A stretch of 45,775 nucleotides of DNA from JBAWAP01 sp049589355 (GTDB taxonomy: Bacteria; Chloroflexota; Anaerolineae; VGOG01), in contig JBAWAP010000256.1 of assembly GCA_049589355.1 (NCBI GenBank), positions 1 through 45,775 on the forward strand, read 5' to 3'. A program made the position numbers and the translations under genes. Every line of letters begins with the position of its first letter. The first letter of the stretch is position 1. The notes beneath the pieces are model-generated. The model was not told where the DNA came from, did no database searches, and worked only from the letters and a program-made list of their open reading frames with translations. Shown here piece by piece: positions 8,099 to 16,388 of this stretch.

Positions 8099-8185
8099 TC
8101 ATAGGCGCTCGTAGGGCTCTCTGGCGTCGAGGGCGAGGAACTCGATCAATACATCGGTATCGGTCAGGAAATCTACGTCAACCAT
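8099..8185 (-). pseudogene. VapC-like PIN toxin, N-terminal stub
   Basis: A 28-codon frame begins VDFLTDTDVLIEFL, the first strand and first catalytic Asp of a PIN-domain ribonuclease, and stops at 8099-8101, about 100 residues short of a whole domain. Its ATG overlaps the end of the antitoxin gene by eight bases, the usual VapBC arrangement. The toxin is therefore lost while the antitoxin remains. Confidence 0.7.
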
Positions 8186-8456
8186 GATATCGGTGCTCTG
8201 CTTCTGTCCGGAGTTTGCGGGCAAACTCAAGGCTGTCTCCTATGTCTTCATGGTCTTTCCACAAGCCAAACAAAGGAGAACTAAGCAGGTCTCCTGCCGT
8301 CAGGCATTTCCTCGCAGCCCCAGGCTTCTCGGGGAAGATCACAACTACCACTTCCGCGGGCCCAAGAGGGACGTCCTGCGGGATCTGAATCTCCAGTCTG
8401 CGATCTGCCTGGACTTCGCTCCTGAGGCTCAGGGTTCTCACTCTATTCTCAGCCAC
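8178..8456 (-). CDS. VapB-type antitoxin-like protein, orphaned
   Basis: A 92-residue protein starting at GTG 8456, with AAGGAGG six bases upstream. The N-terminal part (VRTLSLRSEVQADRRLEIQIPQDVPLG and on, read in short pieces) has the alternating strand pattern of small antitoxins that bind next to a PIN toxin; the C-terminal part (SPLFGLWKDHEDIGDSLEFARKLR) is the usual toxin-binding tail. The downstream toxin is reduced to a 28-residue stub. The gene lies between acsE and the oxidoreductase gene. Confidence 0.7.
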   Translation of the reverse strand: MAENRVRTLSLRSEVQADRRLEIQIPQDVPLGPAEVVVVIFPEKPGAARKCLTAGDLLSSPLFGLWKDHEDIGDSLEFARKLRTEAEHRYHG

Positions 8457-8892
8457 GGTTGTTCCTCCTTACCTTTTCCATTATTTCCGACTGGGCCGCG
8501 TGTAAGTTCGGCGATCAAGTCTTCCGTGAGCGCAGCTCCTGATACCGCTGTCGCCATTTCTCCGCAGCCAGGTGTGGTCCCTTTCAGACGACATAATCCT
8601 TCCATCCTTTGAGGCTTTCTTTGGCCAGAGTGGCCTTCTTTGAATGGCAACTTAAAGGCGTCTAAAGGATACAACAACCAGGGGAAAAAGTCAATATCTT
8701 ACGAGTAGGGGCAAGGCATTCCCAACGTCAGGCGCCTCGGGCCGAGTTCCCTGTCCAGATGGGAGTTGTCTGCCCGGCGTAGACCCCCCGCTGGAATGCC
8801 TCGCCCCTGTTTACCCACTTGGGTTCGAGGTGATAGTATGTTCCTCAGGATCGTCAAGGCTTAAGCAGATGACCAAGCCGGAAACCAGACGC
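8457..8892. repeat. spacer with MITE-like inverted repeat (arms 8707-8722 / 8793-8808)
   Basis: AGGGGCAAGGCATTCC (8707-8722) and GGAATGCCTCGCCCCT (8793-8808) pair at 15 of 16 positions, bounding a 102-bp element of the kind often dispersed in this phylum. The rest of the spacer contains short frames (for example 8438-8605 minus) with no convincing start or family resemblance, so I call no gene in it. Confidence 0.65.
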
Positions 8893-9822
8893 TCACATCC
8901 TCAAATAGGCGTCGGCGTAGATGACCTTGTTGGTCAGGATTTGAAGGGTCTTGTAGATGGCTGCCTGTTCGGGGTCCTCCATGTCCACTAAGGATGGGTC
9001 CAACTCCTCCATGGTTACGGTGGCATCGTAGAGGTTGATCAGGAGCTGGCCCACCGGGGTGCTGGTGTCCCGCCCCTCGATAATGCGGATCACCTCGCTT
9101 TGGGCCTCGTCCAGGGGGTCGGCGATGGCTGAGTCGAGCCCTGCAGCCATGAGCATCACCAAGAAAGTTCGGTTGATCAGGCTGCGGTTCTCATGAGGCA
9201 CGCTGTTGGACACGTTAGACAGGCCCACCACGGTCATGGGCGGCGGATCGCTGAGAACCTTGAACATGCGAATCGCGTTGAGATTTTCCGAGGCATGATC
9301 TTGCATCCCCTTGACCGTCAGTACCAGCGGATCCAGATACACGTTCTCCGTGGGGACTCCCAGCTCCATGGCCTTGGGCAGAATGACCTCCATGGCCAAC
9401 TGCACCCGGCCGTCGGCTGTAGCGGGGATGCTTTTTTCCATAGTGAGGGCGATGATCTTAGAACCATACTTTGCTGCCAGAGGCATGGTCGCCTCCAACC
9501 GCTCAGGATCGGCCGAGGTGGAGTTGATCAGGGCCACGATGCCCAACTCCTGACAGCGTTTCAGGCCAGCCTCGATGGCCGCCGCGTTGGTGGTGTCAAG
9601 CGAAAGAGCCGCGTCAGGAGCCACTTCGTGGATGACCTCGACCAGCCAGGGCATGACCTCGTGCCCATCCTTCTTGCGCCGGCCGATGTTGAGGTCTATC
9701 ATCTGAGCTCCGCCCTCGACCTGCTTCCTGGCCAACTCCTGAAGAGGCTTGGCATCCCTCTCGTCTACGGCCTTTCTGACCACGTTGGATATGATTTGGA
9801 TGTTCTCGCCAATGATGTACAC
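8893..9822 (-). CDS. acsE: methyltetrahydrofolate:corrinoid/iron-sulfur protein methyltransferase
   Basis: A 309-residue pterin-binding TIM barrel that moves the methyl group of CH3-THF to the cobalt of AcsCD. Folate-binding residues match Moorella AcsE: Asp76 (SLDTTN), Asn100 (LINSTS), Asp164 (YLDPL) and Asn203 (GLSNVSNS), corresponding to D75, N96, D160 and N199. The start is GTG 9822, preceded by GAGGAGG at about six bases; the frame stays open 25 codons further upstream, but those codons are heptamer-repeat DNA. It is about 45 residues longer than Moorella AcsE, with an acidic C-terminal extension (MEELDPSLVDMEDPEQ). It lies downstream of RACo, as in acetogens, but is separated from acsB/C/D by about 13 kb of other genes. 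Confidence 0.95.
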   Translation of the reverse strand: MYIIGENIQIISNVVRKAVDERDAKPLQELARKQVEGGAQMIDLNIGRRKKDGHEVMPWLVEVIHEVAPDAALSLDTTNAAAIEAGLKRCQELGIVALINSTSADPERLEATMPLAAKYGSKIIALTMEKSIPATADGRVQLAMEVILPKAMELGVPTENVYLDPLVLTVKGMQDHASENLNAIRMFKVLSDPPPMTVVGLSNVSNSVPHENRSLINRTFLVMLMAAGLDSAIADPLDEAQSEVIRIIEGRDTSTPVGQLLINLYDATVTMEELDPSLVDMEDPEQAAIYKTLQILTNKVIYADAYLRM

Positions 9823-9837
9823 TATTATCCTCCTCTC

Positions 9838-9952
9838 TGTTATTGGATGTTGGAAGTTGGAGGTTGGAGGTTGGATGTTGGCTTTTCCAATCTCCAACCT
9901 CCAATCTCTAATCTCTAACCTCTAATCTCTAATCTCTAATCTCTAGCCTCCA
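9838..9952. repeat. heptamer palindrome, TTGGAxG/CxTCCAA plus AATCTCT array
   Basis: Units GTTGGAA, GTTGGAG, GTTGGAT on the left face CTCCAAC/CTCCAAT on the right, followed by at least six AATCTCT/AACCTCT units. The array fills the RACo-acsE spacer and supplies the last codons and stop of RACo (EARD), so its expansion has touched a gene end. Confidence 0.85.
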
Positions 9953-11927
9953 GCAGCCTCACTACCGAGGGGAAGCTAGCAATGTCGGTGTGAGGCAGGA
10001 AGAGGGCTTTGGTGAACTCATCCATAAAGGTGTTATCGGCCGATAGCTCCAGGTAGGTCATCTTGCTGGCAATGTCCACCACCTCCTGGCGCATGTCGGG
10101 GCACATCAGGGCCGTGTAAGCCCCCAAGGCCGAGGTGTTGCCCAGGAACTTGAAGCGCTCCCAAGGCATGTCGGGCAGCAGCCCGATCTGGATGGCCTTC
10201 TCCACGTTAATGTATTTGCCAAATGCCCCGCCGATGAGCACTTGCTCCACTTCAGCCAACTGCAGCCCCACGCTGCGGGTCAACACTGAGAAACCGGCAT
10301 AAAAGGCCGCCTTAGCCCGGATCAGGTTGGCGATGTCCACCTCGGTGATCACCACGTCCTCGCGCCCTCCCTTCACCCCCCCCAACCCTTCGACCTTGCT
10401 CAGGGCATGCTTTTGGGGGGAGAGAGGGGGGGTGTCGGCCCAGGCGACCACGTACTCAGGGCCATGTTCATCAATGCGCACCCTCGGGGTGTCCAGGCTC
10501 TGATTGATCTTGCCGCCCTTGTCAATGACGCCGGTGATGAACATCTCCGCCAGTAGCGAAATCATTCCTGAGCCACAGATGCCACGTGGGGGCACGTCGC
10601 CAATGACCCGGCAGGTAGGCTCGTAGGTTTTGGCGTTGATCCACACTTCTTCGATGGCCCCTACAGTGGCTCTCATCCCCGAGCGCACCCCTGCGCCCTC
10701 GAAGGCCGGCCCAGCCGAACAGGCGCAGGCCAAGAACCAATCGAAGTTACCTAACACTATCTCACCATTGGTGCCCACATCTATAAAAAGAGTCAACTCC
10801 TCTGTCTGATACATGCGGGAGCTGAGGACGCCGGCCGTGGTGTCAGCTCCCACGTAAGCACCCACGCCGGGAAGGCAATCCACCGTAGCTTCGGGGTCGA
10901 TGTGCAGGCCCAACTCCTGTGCCTTGACAGGCAGGGGGTGGTTGACGGTGGGCACGTAGGGTTCAAGGCGGATGGATTCCGGCCAGAGGCCCAGGAAGAG
11001 ATGGATCATGGTGGGGTTGCCAGCCACCGTCACCTTGTCAATCTCTGCCGGGTCTATCTTGTTGCGCTCGGCCAGTTCCTCTATGAGCCCGTTCAGGGTC
11101 TGCAGCACCAGGCGCTGCAAGTGATCCAGGCCTCCTTCTTGCTTGGTGGCGTAGATGATGCGGGAGATGATGTCCTCGCCGCAGGAGATCTGGGCGTTGT
11201 ATTCCGACGCTGTGTCCACCACCTCATTGGTCAAAAGGTCCACCAGGTAGACCACGTTGGAGGTGGTACCGATGTCTACGGCCAGCCCCCAGGAGCTTCC
11301 CGTGCGGTCGCCGGGACGCAGGTCAATGAGCCGAGGAGGTCCATCGGGGGAGACCCAGGTGCCCATATCCAGGACAGCGGTCACCCGCCAGTTGGCATCT
11401 CGCAGGGTGTGGGATAGCTTCTTGATCATGGACAGGTCAGCTACCAGCCCCTTGATGCCGTGCTGGCGCGCCAATTCCCTCTTAAGACGCTCGAAATCGG
11501 TGGTGTTGTCGGCCAGGCTGGGGGGCTCGATCTCCAGGAAGAAGGAGCGGATGGGGTTCCTCCGCCAATCACACTCCACAGGCAGGGCGATGACCTTCTC
11601 GGCCTCCTTCTCGCTGGGTAGCCTGCGCAGGATCACCTCCTGAGGCGGTATGAAGACAGTAAGATCGCTCTGAACGACGGCCTGGCAGGCCAGAGCGTAG
11701 CCTTGCTCCAGCTCCGTTTGGGAGAGGCGACTGGTGGAGCGGCGCTTGACCTGTCCTTCCTCCACCACCACCTTGCAGCGTCCGCAGCGCCCCTGGCCAC
11801 CGCATGGCAGGTTGAGCTCCAGGCCCGCCTGGTCAATGGCATCCGACAGCAGCGTGCCAGCCTCAGCTTCTATTCGATTACCTGAAGGCTTGAGGATGAC
11901 GTGGTACGTGTTTTTGGGTTTGTCCAT
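9936..11927 (-). CDS. acsV: reductive activator of corrinoid protein (RACo), ferredoxin-ASKHA fusion
   Basis: A 663-residue ATP-dependent reductase that returns the inactive Co(II) of the corrinoid protein to Co(I). The N-terminal [2Fe-2S] domain has C42, C48, C51 (PCGGQGRCGRCKV) and C81; a linker follows, then the ASKHA ATPase (DUF4445) starting at WGLAVDIGTTSNVVYLVD with later motifs FIDVGTNGEIV and CGSGMISLLAEMF. The start at ATG 11927 is set by family alignment; a longer open frame has no support. It begins 4 bases after the stop of the EssC-like gene and has no obvious ribosome site, so it is probably co-transcribed with the secretion locus. Near the C-terminus an insert (PPLSPQKHALSKVEGLGG) is encoded by a dispersed palindromic repeat. 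Confidence 0.93.
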   Translation of the reverse strand: MDKPKNTYHVILKPSGNRIEAEAGTLLSDAIDQAGLELNLPCGGQGRCGRCKVVVEEGQVKRRSTSRLSQTELEQGYALACQAVVQSDLTVFIPPQEVILRRLPSEKEAEKVIALPVECDWRRNPIRSFFLEIEPPSLADNTTDFERLKRELARQHGIKGLVADLSMIKKLSHTLRDANWRVTAVLDMGTWVSPDGPPRLIDLRPGDRTGSSWGLAVDIGTTSNVVYLVDLLTNEVVDTASEYNAQISCGEDIISRIIYATKQEGGLDHLQRLVLQTLNGLIEELAERNKIDPAEIDKVTVAGNPTMIHLFLGLWPESIRLEPYVPTVNHPLPVKAQELGLHIDPEATVDCLPGVGAYVGADTTAGVLSSRMYQTEELTLFIDVGTNGEIVLGNFDWFLACACSAGPAFEGAGVRSGMRATVGAIEEVWINAKTYEPTCRVIGDVPPRGICGSGMISLLAEMFITGVIDKGGKINQSLDTPRVRIDEHGPEYVVAWADTPPLSPQKHALSKVEGLGGVKGGREDVVITEVDIANLIRAKAAFYAGFSVLTRSVGLQLAEVEQVLIGGAFGKYINVEKAIQIGLLPDMPWERFKFLGNTSALGAYTALMCPDMRQEVVDIASKMTYLELSADNTFMDEFTKALFLPHTDIASFPSVVRLLEARD
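10366..10436. repeat. dispersed palindromic repeat inserted in frame in RACo
   Basis: CACCCCCCCCAACCCTTC at the left and TTTTGGGGGGAGAGAGGGGG at the right form an imperfect palindrome around CGACCTTGCTCAGGGC. It encodes an in-frame insert of about 20 residues in the ASKHA domain. The CTTCGAC/CTCAGGGC core recurs in acsC (23555-23600). Confidence 0.7.
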
Positions 11928-11931
11928 CGCG

Positions 11932-14900
11932 TTATAAGTAGACGGTAGGTTTTTGCAATTGCCGGCCTGCTGCCTCCAGCCATCCTCTCTCTGGGATGCC
12001 GTAGGGCCGGAATTTCTCCAGCCGTCCTTCATCCTCACTGTGGAACAGGGCACGGTAAGGCCCCAACTTGCTGGCTGCCGGTGTGTCAATCAGGTTGGCC
12101 GAGTCTTCGGCGCTCATTTGAAAGACAACCCGCATCGCAAACTCGCGCAGTGCCCGCCGGTCCAGGCTGCGGTTCAGGTTGGTCACTGTGTCACACCAGA
12201 CTAAGGTGTGTACACCCAGGTCGGGGCCTTCCCGCAGGATGGTGTTAAACTGCTGGGCCAGGTTGGGCGGAGCCTCTTCGCCGAAGGGAGGGAAGCTGAA
12301 TCCTTCTTCCTGTCGCAAGTCGCGAGCACGTTGGAGACCGTAAACGAACAGGTACTTGGATGGGGCGCTCATCTCGTCCGCATCCAGACGGCGCTGCACT
12401 TCCATAGCCAGCTCGGTGATTATCTCGGACAACTGGCGCCGCCGTCCAATTTTCACTGGATGTGGGAGATAACTGGCAAAGTGGCTGAAGAAATCGGCAT
12501 AGGGAGCATCCACGGCGCCGAAATCGAGGATGTAGAAAAGGCCCTCACCCCCGGCCCCTCTCCCGACATCGGGAGAGGGGAGTTGGGCCGCCAGGCTAAT
12601 CAACGCCACGGACATCATGGCCAAAGCAGCTTCATCGTTCTGACCGACGATAAGCAAGTTGCTACCGCTTTGACGACGAAAAACTGCTGCCACCGGTTCG
12701 CGGATAGCAATGGGTTCGCCCAGCCAGGCATGAACGGCACGCGATGGTGTGGGCCAGGTGGGGGCAGCAAGCAAATTGTAAAGTGGACGGTTCTTCGTAA
12801 CATCCGCTGGGGCATTCCCCTCGAAGACGATTTGAGGCTGCGGTGGGACGTAGCCTCGCTCCTCCGCCGTCTTCTGGAGGCGTTGCAAGTAAGCGTCGCG
12901 CTTCTCATCGGGGAGCCAGGCTACCTGGAAGAGGCTGTTACCTTCTACCAGCCCATTGGCAGCGTTGTAGATAGCTTCACCGGGGCGGGAGAGGAGCCGC
13001 GCGGCCGGATTGTCATCAGCCAGGATGAGGCGCGAGTCGGCCTCGCTGCACTGCAGAGCAATGCGCACAGCCATCTGGTCAATGGTGCTGCGGGCCAAAG
13101 TGTAGGCCCCAGCAAGAGTCTGGGAGCCTAGGAGCACATGCATGCCAAAAGCCCGCCCCTGTCGCACCAGTCGGTCCAGAATTTGCGACGACTGGGAGGC
13201 AACAACGTCGTCCTCCATGAAGAACTCCTGGAACTCGTCCACGATGAGGAGGATGCGCGGCATCCGCTGGCCGGTTTTCTGCCGGTAGTCGGCAATGTGG
13301 TCCACACCAGCGGCACGAAAGAGATCACCCCGGCGCTTGAGTTCGGCGTCCAGCCCCTGGAGCACACTCAGGCCGAACTCCCGCTCGCTCTCGATGGCTA
13401 CAACGCGAGCATGGGGAAGTTCGTGGATAGCGTAGGGTTTGAACTCCACCCCTTTCTTGAAATCCACCAAATAGAGTTCCAATTCGTCGGGCGAATAGGT
13501 AAGAGTCAGGGTGGCGACGAGAGTGTGGAGCAAGGTGGATTTGCCAGACCCCGTCTTTCCGGCTACCAAGGCGTGCTGAGCAGTCCCCTTGCCCAGATCC
13601 AGGTATTGTATCTTCATTGCCCCGGCCCGGCCCAGAGGTGCGATCAAGCCATCCTTGGTATCACCACGCCACCAGAGTTCGGGCAGTGGAGTGATTTTCT
13701 CAAAGGGCACCTCCACCTGGCTTGCCTCTTTGGCAGCGGCGCCAACGACCGGGAGGATGCGGTCGAAAAGTTCGGCGGGCGGGGACTCGTCTAGCTCCAG
13801 AAGACAATCTTTGAAATCCTTGTCCTGCCAGACGAAGCATTTGCCATCCCAGGCGATGACCGTGGCGGTCCGTTCCAGGTCGGCCAGATTAAAGTCGTAA
13901 GGCAGCCGCTTTTCGGTATCCACCAGGATTACGGCGTAGACGCCACAGCGAGGACCATTTTGGGTGATGCTCACAAAGCGGCGGGCAGCAGCCTCACTGA
14001 AGTTGACTGGGAAGTCCAGCACCACCAGCACACGGTAGGGTTCAGCCATCTCGCCAGCCTGAGCGTTGTACTCTTCTATGGTGGCGAACTGATCCCGCAG
14101 GTACTTCTGGATGACGTTCTCCATGTGCTCTGTCAGGTCAGCCAGGCGCTGCTCGATGTGTCGCGATTCGGTCCAGGCCTTACCGGTGACCAGAGCCTCG
14201 TCGTAGTCGGCCAGGTGCATGAAGGGAGCGACGTTCTGCCCCAGGCCAACAGGATCAAGGAAAGTGAAGCGCAGCTTACCAGGAGGGACAGTTGCTAGCA
14301 ATCGCAGCAGCAGGGACTGGATCGCCTGGACAACAGTCACCTTGGCAGAACTGGCCGTTTCGAAGAGCAAGGCGCGATTGCTGGGGAAGGGAAGGAGGGC
14401 AGGTAGTAGGATATGGTCTTGGTGGAAGCTAACCTGTAATTCGCCCAGGCGAGTCACTGATGGGGGCGCAGCGGTCGGTGCCCAATTTTGCCAGGCTGGG
14501 TCTGTCCATGCAGGTGACAGGGGGTTGATAGAGGCCGTAAAATCGGCAAAGATCGGCCGCATTCGGGCCACCTCTTGGCGAAAGGTTTGAGCGATACTGT
14601 CCATTGTCTGTCGATAGTGAGCCTGGGCCTGAGCCAACCGCTGCTCGTGCCAGAACTCGGCATCGGCAACAGCCTGAGCCAGGGTTTGGGAGCATCGTCT
14701 GACCTTGGCCCGCCGTTTACGGTCCCAAAAGAGCAATACAGGAACTGGCCCAAGAACCACAATCGCACTAGCCCCAAACAAGCATAGCCATGTCAATGCT
14801 TCACCCATGCTGCTCTCAAGCTGAAGAATCAGCGCAAAGCAAATAAAAAACCCAATTGCCACGATTGGCACGATAATAATCATCGTGCCCACATATGCCA

Positions 14901-15222
14901 AAGCCGCCTTTGAACACCCAGGTATTTTAGATTTTTTCAGGCTCTCAAGACTGTTATGAGCAATAGAAACGCAGCGTTCCATTTCCTGAGCCGGGTCAGC
15001 GCCTTCACGGCCTGTAGTGGGTCGAGCTTTAAAGCCCGCCACCAAGATATCTTGAGCTGCCTTGAGCTTATCATAGATTTCGTCCAGTTGGGCTTTAGCT
15101 TGCCCCCGCGCCCTGTCCAATACTGCCGCGGCTTCAGCTTCGGCCTGAACACGCCGGCCAATAGCCTGGCGGATGGTGCACAGGATTTCGCGTTGACGTT
15201 GCAAAAGGTCAGGCTCAGCCAT
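11932..15222 (-). CDS. membrane-anchored FtsK/EssC-type ATPase of a type VII-secretion-like locus
   Basis: A 1096-residue protein. Residues 1-100 form a charged coiled coil; two membrane helices follow (about 108-133 and 142-166). A degenerate ATPase-like domain (about 270-500) precedes the canonical FtsK/SpoIIIE domain, with Walker A GKTGSGKST at 555-563 and Walker B ILLIVDEFQEF (D662, E663); a second degenerate ATPase domain (GSNLLIVGQNDEAA) ends the protein. Two helices plus several tandem FtsK-like domains are the plan of EccC/EssC, the motor of type VII secretion, rather than of septal FtsK. Two small WxD proteins and an HExxH effector-like protein lie upstream on the same strand. ATG 15222 has GAGGTG nearby. 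An in-frame palindromic repeat lies at 12542-12580. Confidence 0.85.
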   Translation of the reverse strand: MAEPDLLQRQREILCTIRQAIGRRVQAEAEAAAVLDRARGQAKAQLDEIYDKLKAAQDILVAGFKARPTTGREGADPAQEMERCVSIAHNSLESLKKSKIPGCSKAALAYVGTMIIIVPIVAIGFFICFALILQLESSMGEALTWLCLFGASAIVVLGPVPVLLFWDRKRRAKVRRCSQTLAQAVADAEFWHEQRLAQAQAHYRQTMDSIAQTFRQEVARMRPIFADFTASINPLSPAWTDPAWQNWAPTAAPPSVTRLGELQVSFHQDHILLPALLPFPSNRALLFETASSAKVTVVQAIQSLLLRLLATVPPGKLRFTFLDPVGLGQNVAPFMHLADYDEALVTGKAWTESRHIEQRLADLTEHMENVIQKYLRDQFATIEEYNAQAGEMAEPYRVLVVLDFPVNFSEAAARRFVSITQNGPRCGVYAVILVDTEKRLPYDFNLADLERTATVIAWDGKCFVWQDKDFKDCLLELDESPPAELFDRILPVVGAAAKEASQVEVPFEKITPLPELWWRGDTKDGLIAPLGRAGAMKIQYLDLGKGTAQHALVAGKTGSGKSTLLHTLVATLTLTYSPDELELYLVDFKKGVEFKPYAIHELPHARVVAIESEREFGLSVLQGLDAELKRRGDLFRAAGVDHIADYRQKTGQRMPRILLIVDEFQEFFMEDDVVASQSSQILDRLVRQGRAFGMHVLLGSQTLAGAYTLARSTIDQMAVRIALQCSEADSRLILADDNPAARLLSRPGEAIYNAANGLVEGNSLFQVAWLPDEKRDAYLQRLQKTAEERGYVPPQPQIVFEGNAPADVTKNRPLYNLLAAPTWPTPSRAVHAWLGEPIAIREPVAAVFRRQSGSNLLIVGQNDEAALAMMSVALISLAAQLPSPDVGRGAGGEGLFYILDFGAVDAPYADFFSHFASYLPHPVKIGRRRQLSEIITELAMEVQRRLDADEMSAPSKYLFVYGLQRARDLRQEEGFSFPPFGEEAPPNLAQQFNTILREGPDLGVHTLVWCDTVTNLNRSLDRRALREFAMRVVFQMSAEDSANLIDTPAASKLGPYRALFHSEDEGRLEKFRPYGIPERGWLEAAGRQLQKPTVYL
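12542..12580. repeat. palindromic repeat inserted in frame in the EssC-like gene
   Basis: CCCCTCTCCC (12555-12564) and GGGAGAGGGG (12571-12580) are perfect inverted arms next to CCTCACCCCCGG. The element encodes PSPDVGRGAGGEG within the C-terminal ATPase-like domain. Such CCCTCTCCC/GGGAGAGGG elements are typical dispersed repeats of this phylum. Confidence 0.7.
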
Positions 15223-15260
15223 AGTTCACCTCAGATCGACCTCAACAGACTTTGCCTGGA

Positions 15261-15686
15261 CTAGTCTTTCGGCGGGTGCCAGCCCGCCGCCACCCATACT
15301 TGACGTGCCTTGACGAGCGATGGCCGATTCAGATTTAGCGCAACGACTGTTGCACGCCCGATCGCGGTCAAGCCAATGATGCGGTCGCCCTCGGCTGTCC
15401 ACGCGAAATGCTCTTGCCAGGCCTGACGGCGTGGGTTGAACAGCGGCACCATTTCGCCTGTAAGCGGGTCCAGCGCAACCGTGCGGATGCCTTTGTGTTC
15501 GTTGCAGAGCGAACACGCCAGCCATAGGTTGTCTTCCTTGGTCAGTCCACCCAACGAGCGCGGGACGATATGGTCTATCTCCATCGGCGCGCCGACAATC
15601 GCTTCGGACGTCAGGCAGTAGCCGCAGCGGTGTTGCGCTTGCACGGCAACGCGCTCACGCAAGGGTTTGGGAATATACTCGTTCAT
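15261..15686 (-). CDS. HNH endonuclease-like protein
   Basis: A 141-residue protein with a zinc-supported HNH fold: C21GYC24, the catalytic DHIVPRS (D38, H39), Asn53 and CSLCNEHKG (C58, C61, N62, H64). It would cut DNA in the cytoplasm or act as a toxin. Its ATG overlaps the stop of the upstream RHH gene (ATGA), so the two are translated together. The pair is common in cyanobacteria and Chloroflexota and may be a mobile or toxin-antitoxin-like unit. Here it sits inside the secretion-like locus, 38 bases before the ATPase gene. The C-terminal 60 residues (AWQEHFAWTAEGDRIIGLT) form an HNH-associated tail. Confidence 0.9.
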   Translation of the reverse strand: MNEYIPKPLRERVAVQAQHRCGYCLTSEAIVGAPMEIDHIVPRSLGGLTKEDNLWLACSLCNEHKGIRTVALDPLTGEMVPLFNPRRQAWQEHFAWTAEGDRIIGLTAIGRATVVALNLNRPSLVKARQVWVAAGWHPPKD

Positions 15687-16102
15687 TCCGGCTCAGCCGT
15701 AATCAGAGCAGAAACATCGTGACCACGCTGCATGAGCAATGCCGTTGCCTGCGCGCGGATAAGCATCGCTCGCTCATACTGACGTGTCAACTCGGCTGCT
15801 CTTTGCGCTTCATCTTCGGTCAGCCCTTCGTCTTGACGCTTGAGGTGCAACGCTTCCAACTCGGTCGCTTTTTCGGCGGGGAAATGACTGCGGGCAGCAC
15901 GTTGCAGAGTCTCGTCGTCCAAGTGAGCGAGGGAAGAAATCGTCTCAGCCAAATCCGGCGGCAGTTCATCTGCCACTGGCACAGCCATCGCCACTGCTTC
16001 GAGCAATTCCGCTTCGACAGAGCGATGCGCCTGCTCTGCTCGACGTTTGATCCGATCATAGAGCATACTCGGCATATTCAGCGTCACAGTTTGGACAGTC
16101 AT
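15683..16102 (-). CDS. ribbon-helix-helix protein paired with HNH nuclease
   Basis: A 139-residue protein. Residues 1-40 (TVQTVTLNMPSMLYDRIKRR followed by SVEAELLEAV) form a ribbon-helix-helix DNA-binding or antitoxin domain; the rest is a long charged helix with RAAELTRQYERAMLIRAQATAL. A GAGGTATT site precedes the ATG. It overlaps the HNH gene by four bases and probably neutralises or regulates it, by analogy with antitoxin-toxin pairs. The nuclease-partner role is inferred from position. Confidence 0.8.
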   Translation of the reverse strand: MTVQTVTLNMPSMLYDRIKRRAEQAHRSVEAELLEAVAMAVPVADELPPDLAETISSLAHLDDETLQRAARSHFPAEKATELEALHLKRQDEGLTEDEAQRAAELTRQYERAMLIRAQATALLMQRGHDVSALITAEPE

Positions 16103-16124
16103 CAGAATACCTCACTTTCTTACT

Positions 16125-16172
16125 TCACACACTTCGCTGCGCTTGGGCAATCACTTGCGCCAGGCGTTCCAT
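16125..16172 (-). pseudogene. tandem duplicate of the 3' end of the WxD gene
   Basis: Fifteen codons reading MERLAQVIAQAQRSV follow directly on the stop of the WxD gene at 16173 and copy its last residues (MERLVQVIAQAQRGVR). This is a short tandem duplication of the gene's 3' end, not a gene of its own. Confidence 0.7.
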
Positions 16173-16388
16173 TCACCTCACACCCCGCTGCGCCTGGGCG
16201 ATGACCTGCACCAGCCGCTCCATCTCTTCCAGGGTGGCCGGCACCTGTTCCTCCAGCGGCTGCCAGAACTCCCGCTCAAACTGCCAACGCATCGGGTCGT
16301 TCCAAAGAGCAGTTGTCCCCTGCCAGTGCCGGCGCAAGCGTTGCCAGGCTTCCTGTAACTCAGCCCTGGTTGTGTGCAGATTGCTCAT
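16173..16388 (-). CDS. small WxD-motif (WXG100-like) protein
   Basis: A 71-residue helical protein whose middle reads WNDPMRWQFEREF (residues 29-41). The spacing W-x-D-x5-F-x2-EF is identical to that of the 91-residue protein at 18028-18303, so the two are paralogues of the WXG100/ESX type, with Asp in place of Gly. Such proteins form helical hairpins and are both substrates and chaperones of type VII secretion. The gene overlaps the PsbP-like gene by 29 bases. A second, decayed copy lies at 18679-18789 and a short copy of its tail at 16125-16172. Export is inferred, not seen. Confidence 0.7.
   Translation of the reverse strand: MSNLHTTRAELQEAWQRLRRHWQGTTALWNDPMRWQFEREFWQPLEEQVPATLEEMERLVQVIAQAQRGVR

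Noticed and set aside
8438..8677. A 79-codon minus-strand frame overlapping the VapB start
   Set aside because: Weak start, no domain, and it covers the antitoxin's ribosome site; unlikely to be a gene.
9823..9897. 25-residue N-terminal extension of AcsE (also 23 residues on AcsD)
   Set aside because: These codons translate heptamer repeats; strong ribosome sites stand before the later starts and family alignment supports them.
9838..9952. CRISPR array
   Set aside because: Units are about 7 bp, adjacent and without unique spacers; no cas genes are present.
15261..15686. HNH protein as part of a homing intron or Cas9-like nuclease
   Set aside because: It is a stand-alone small HNH protein coupled to an RHH gene, with no intron structure or other nuclease domain.
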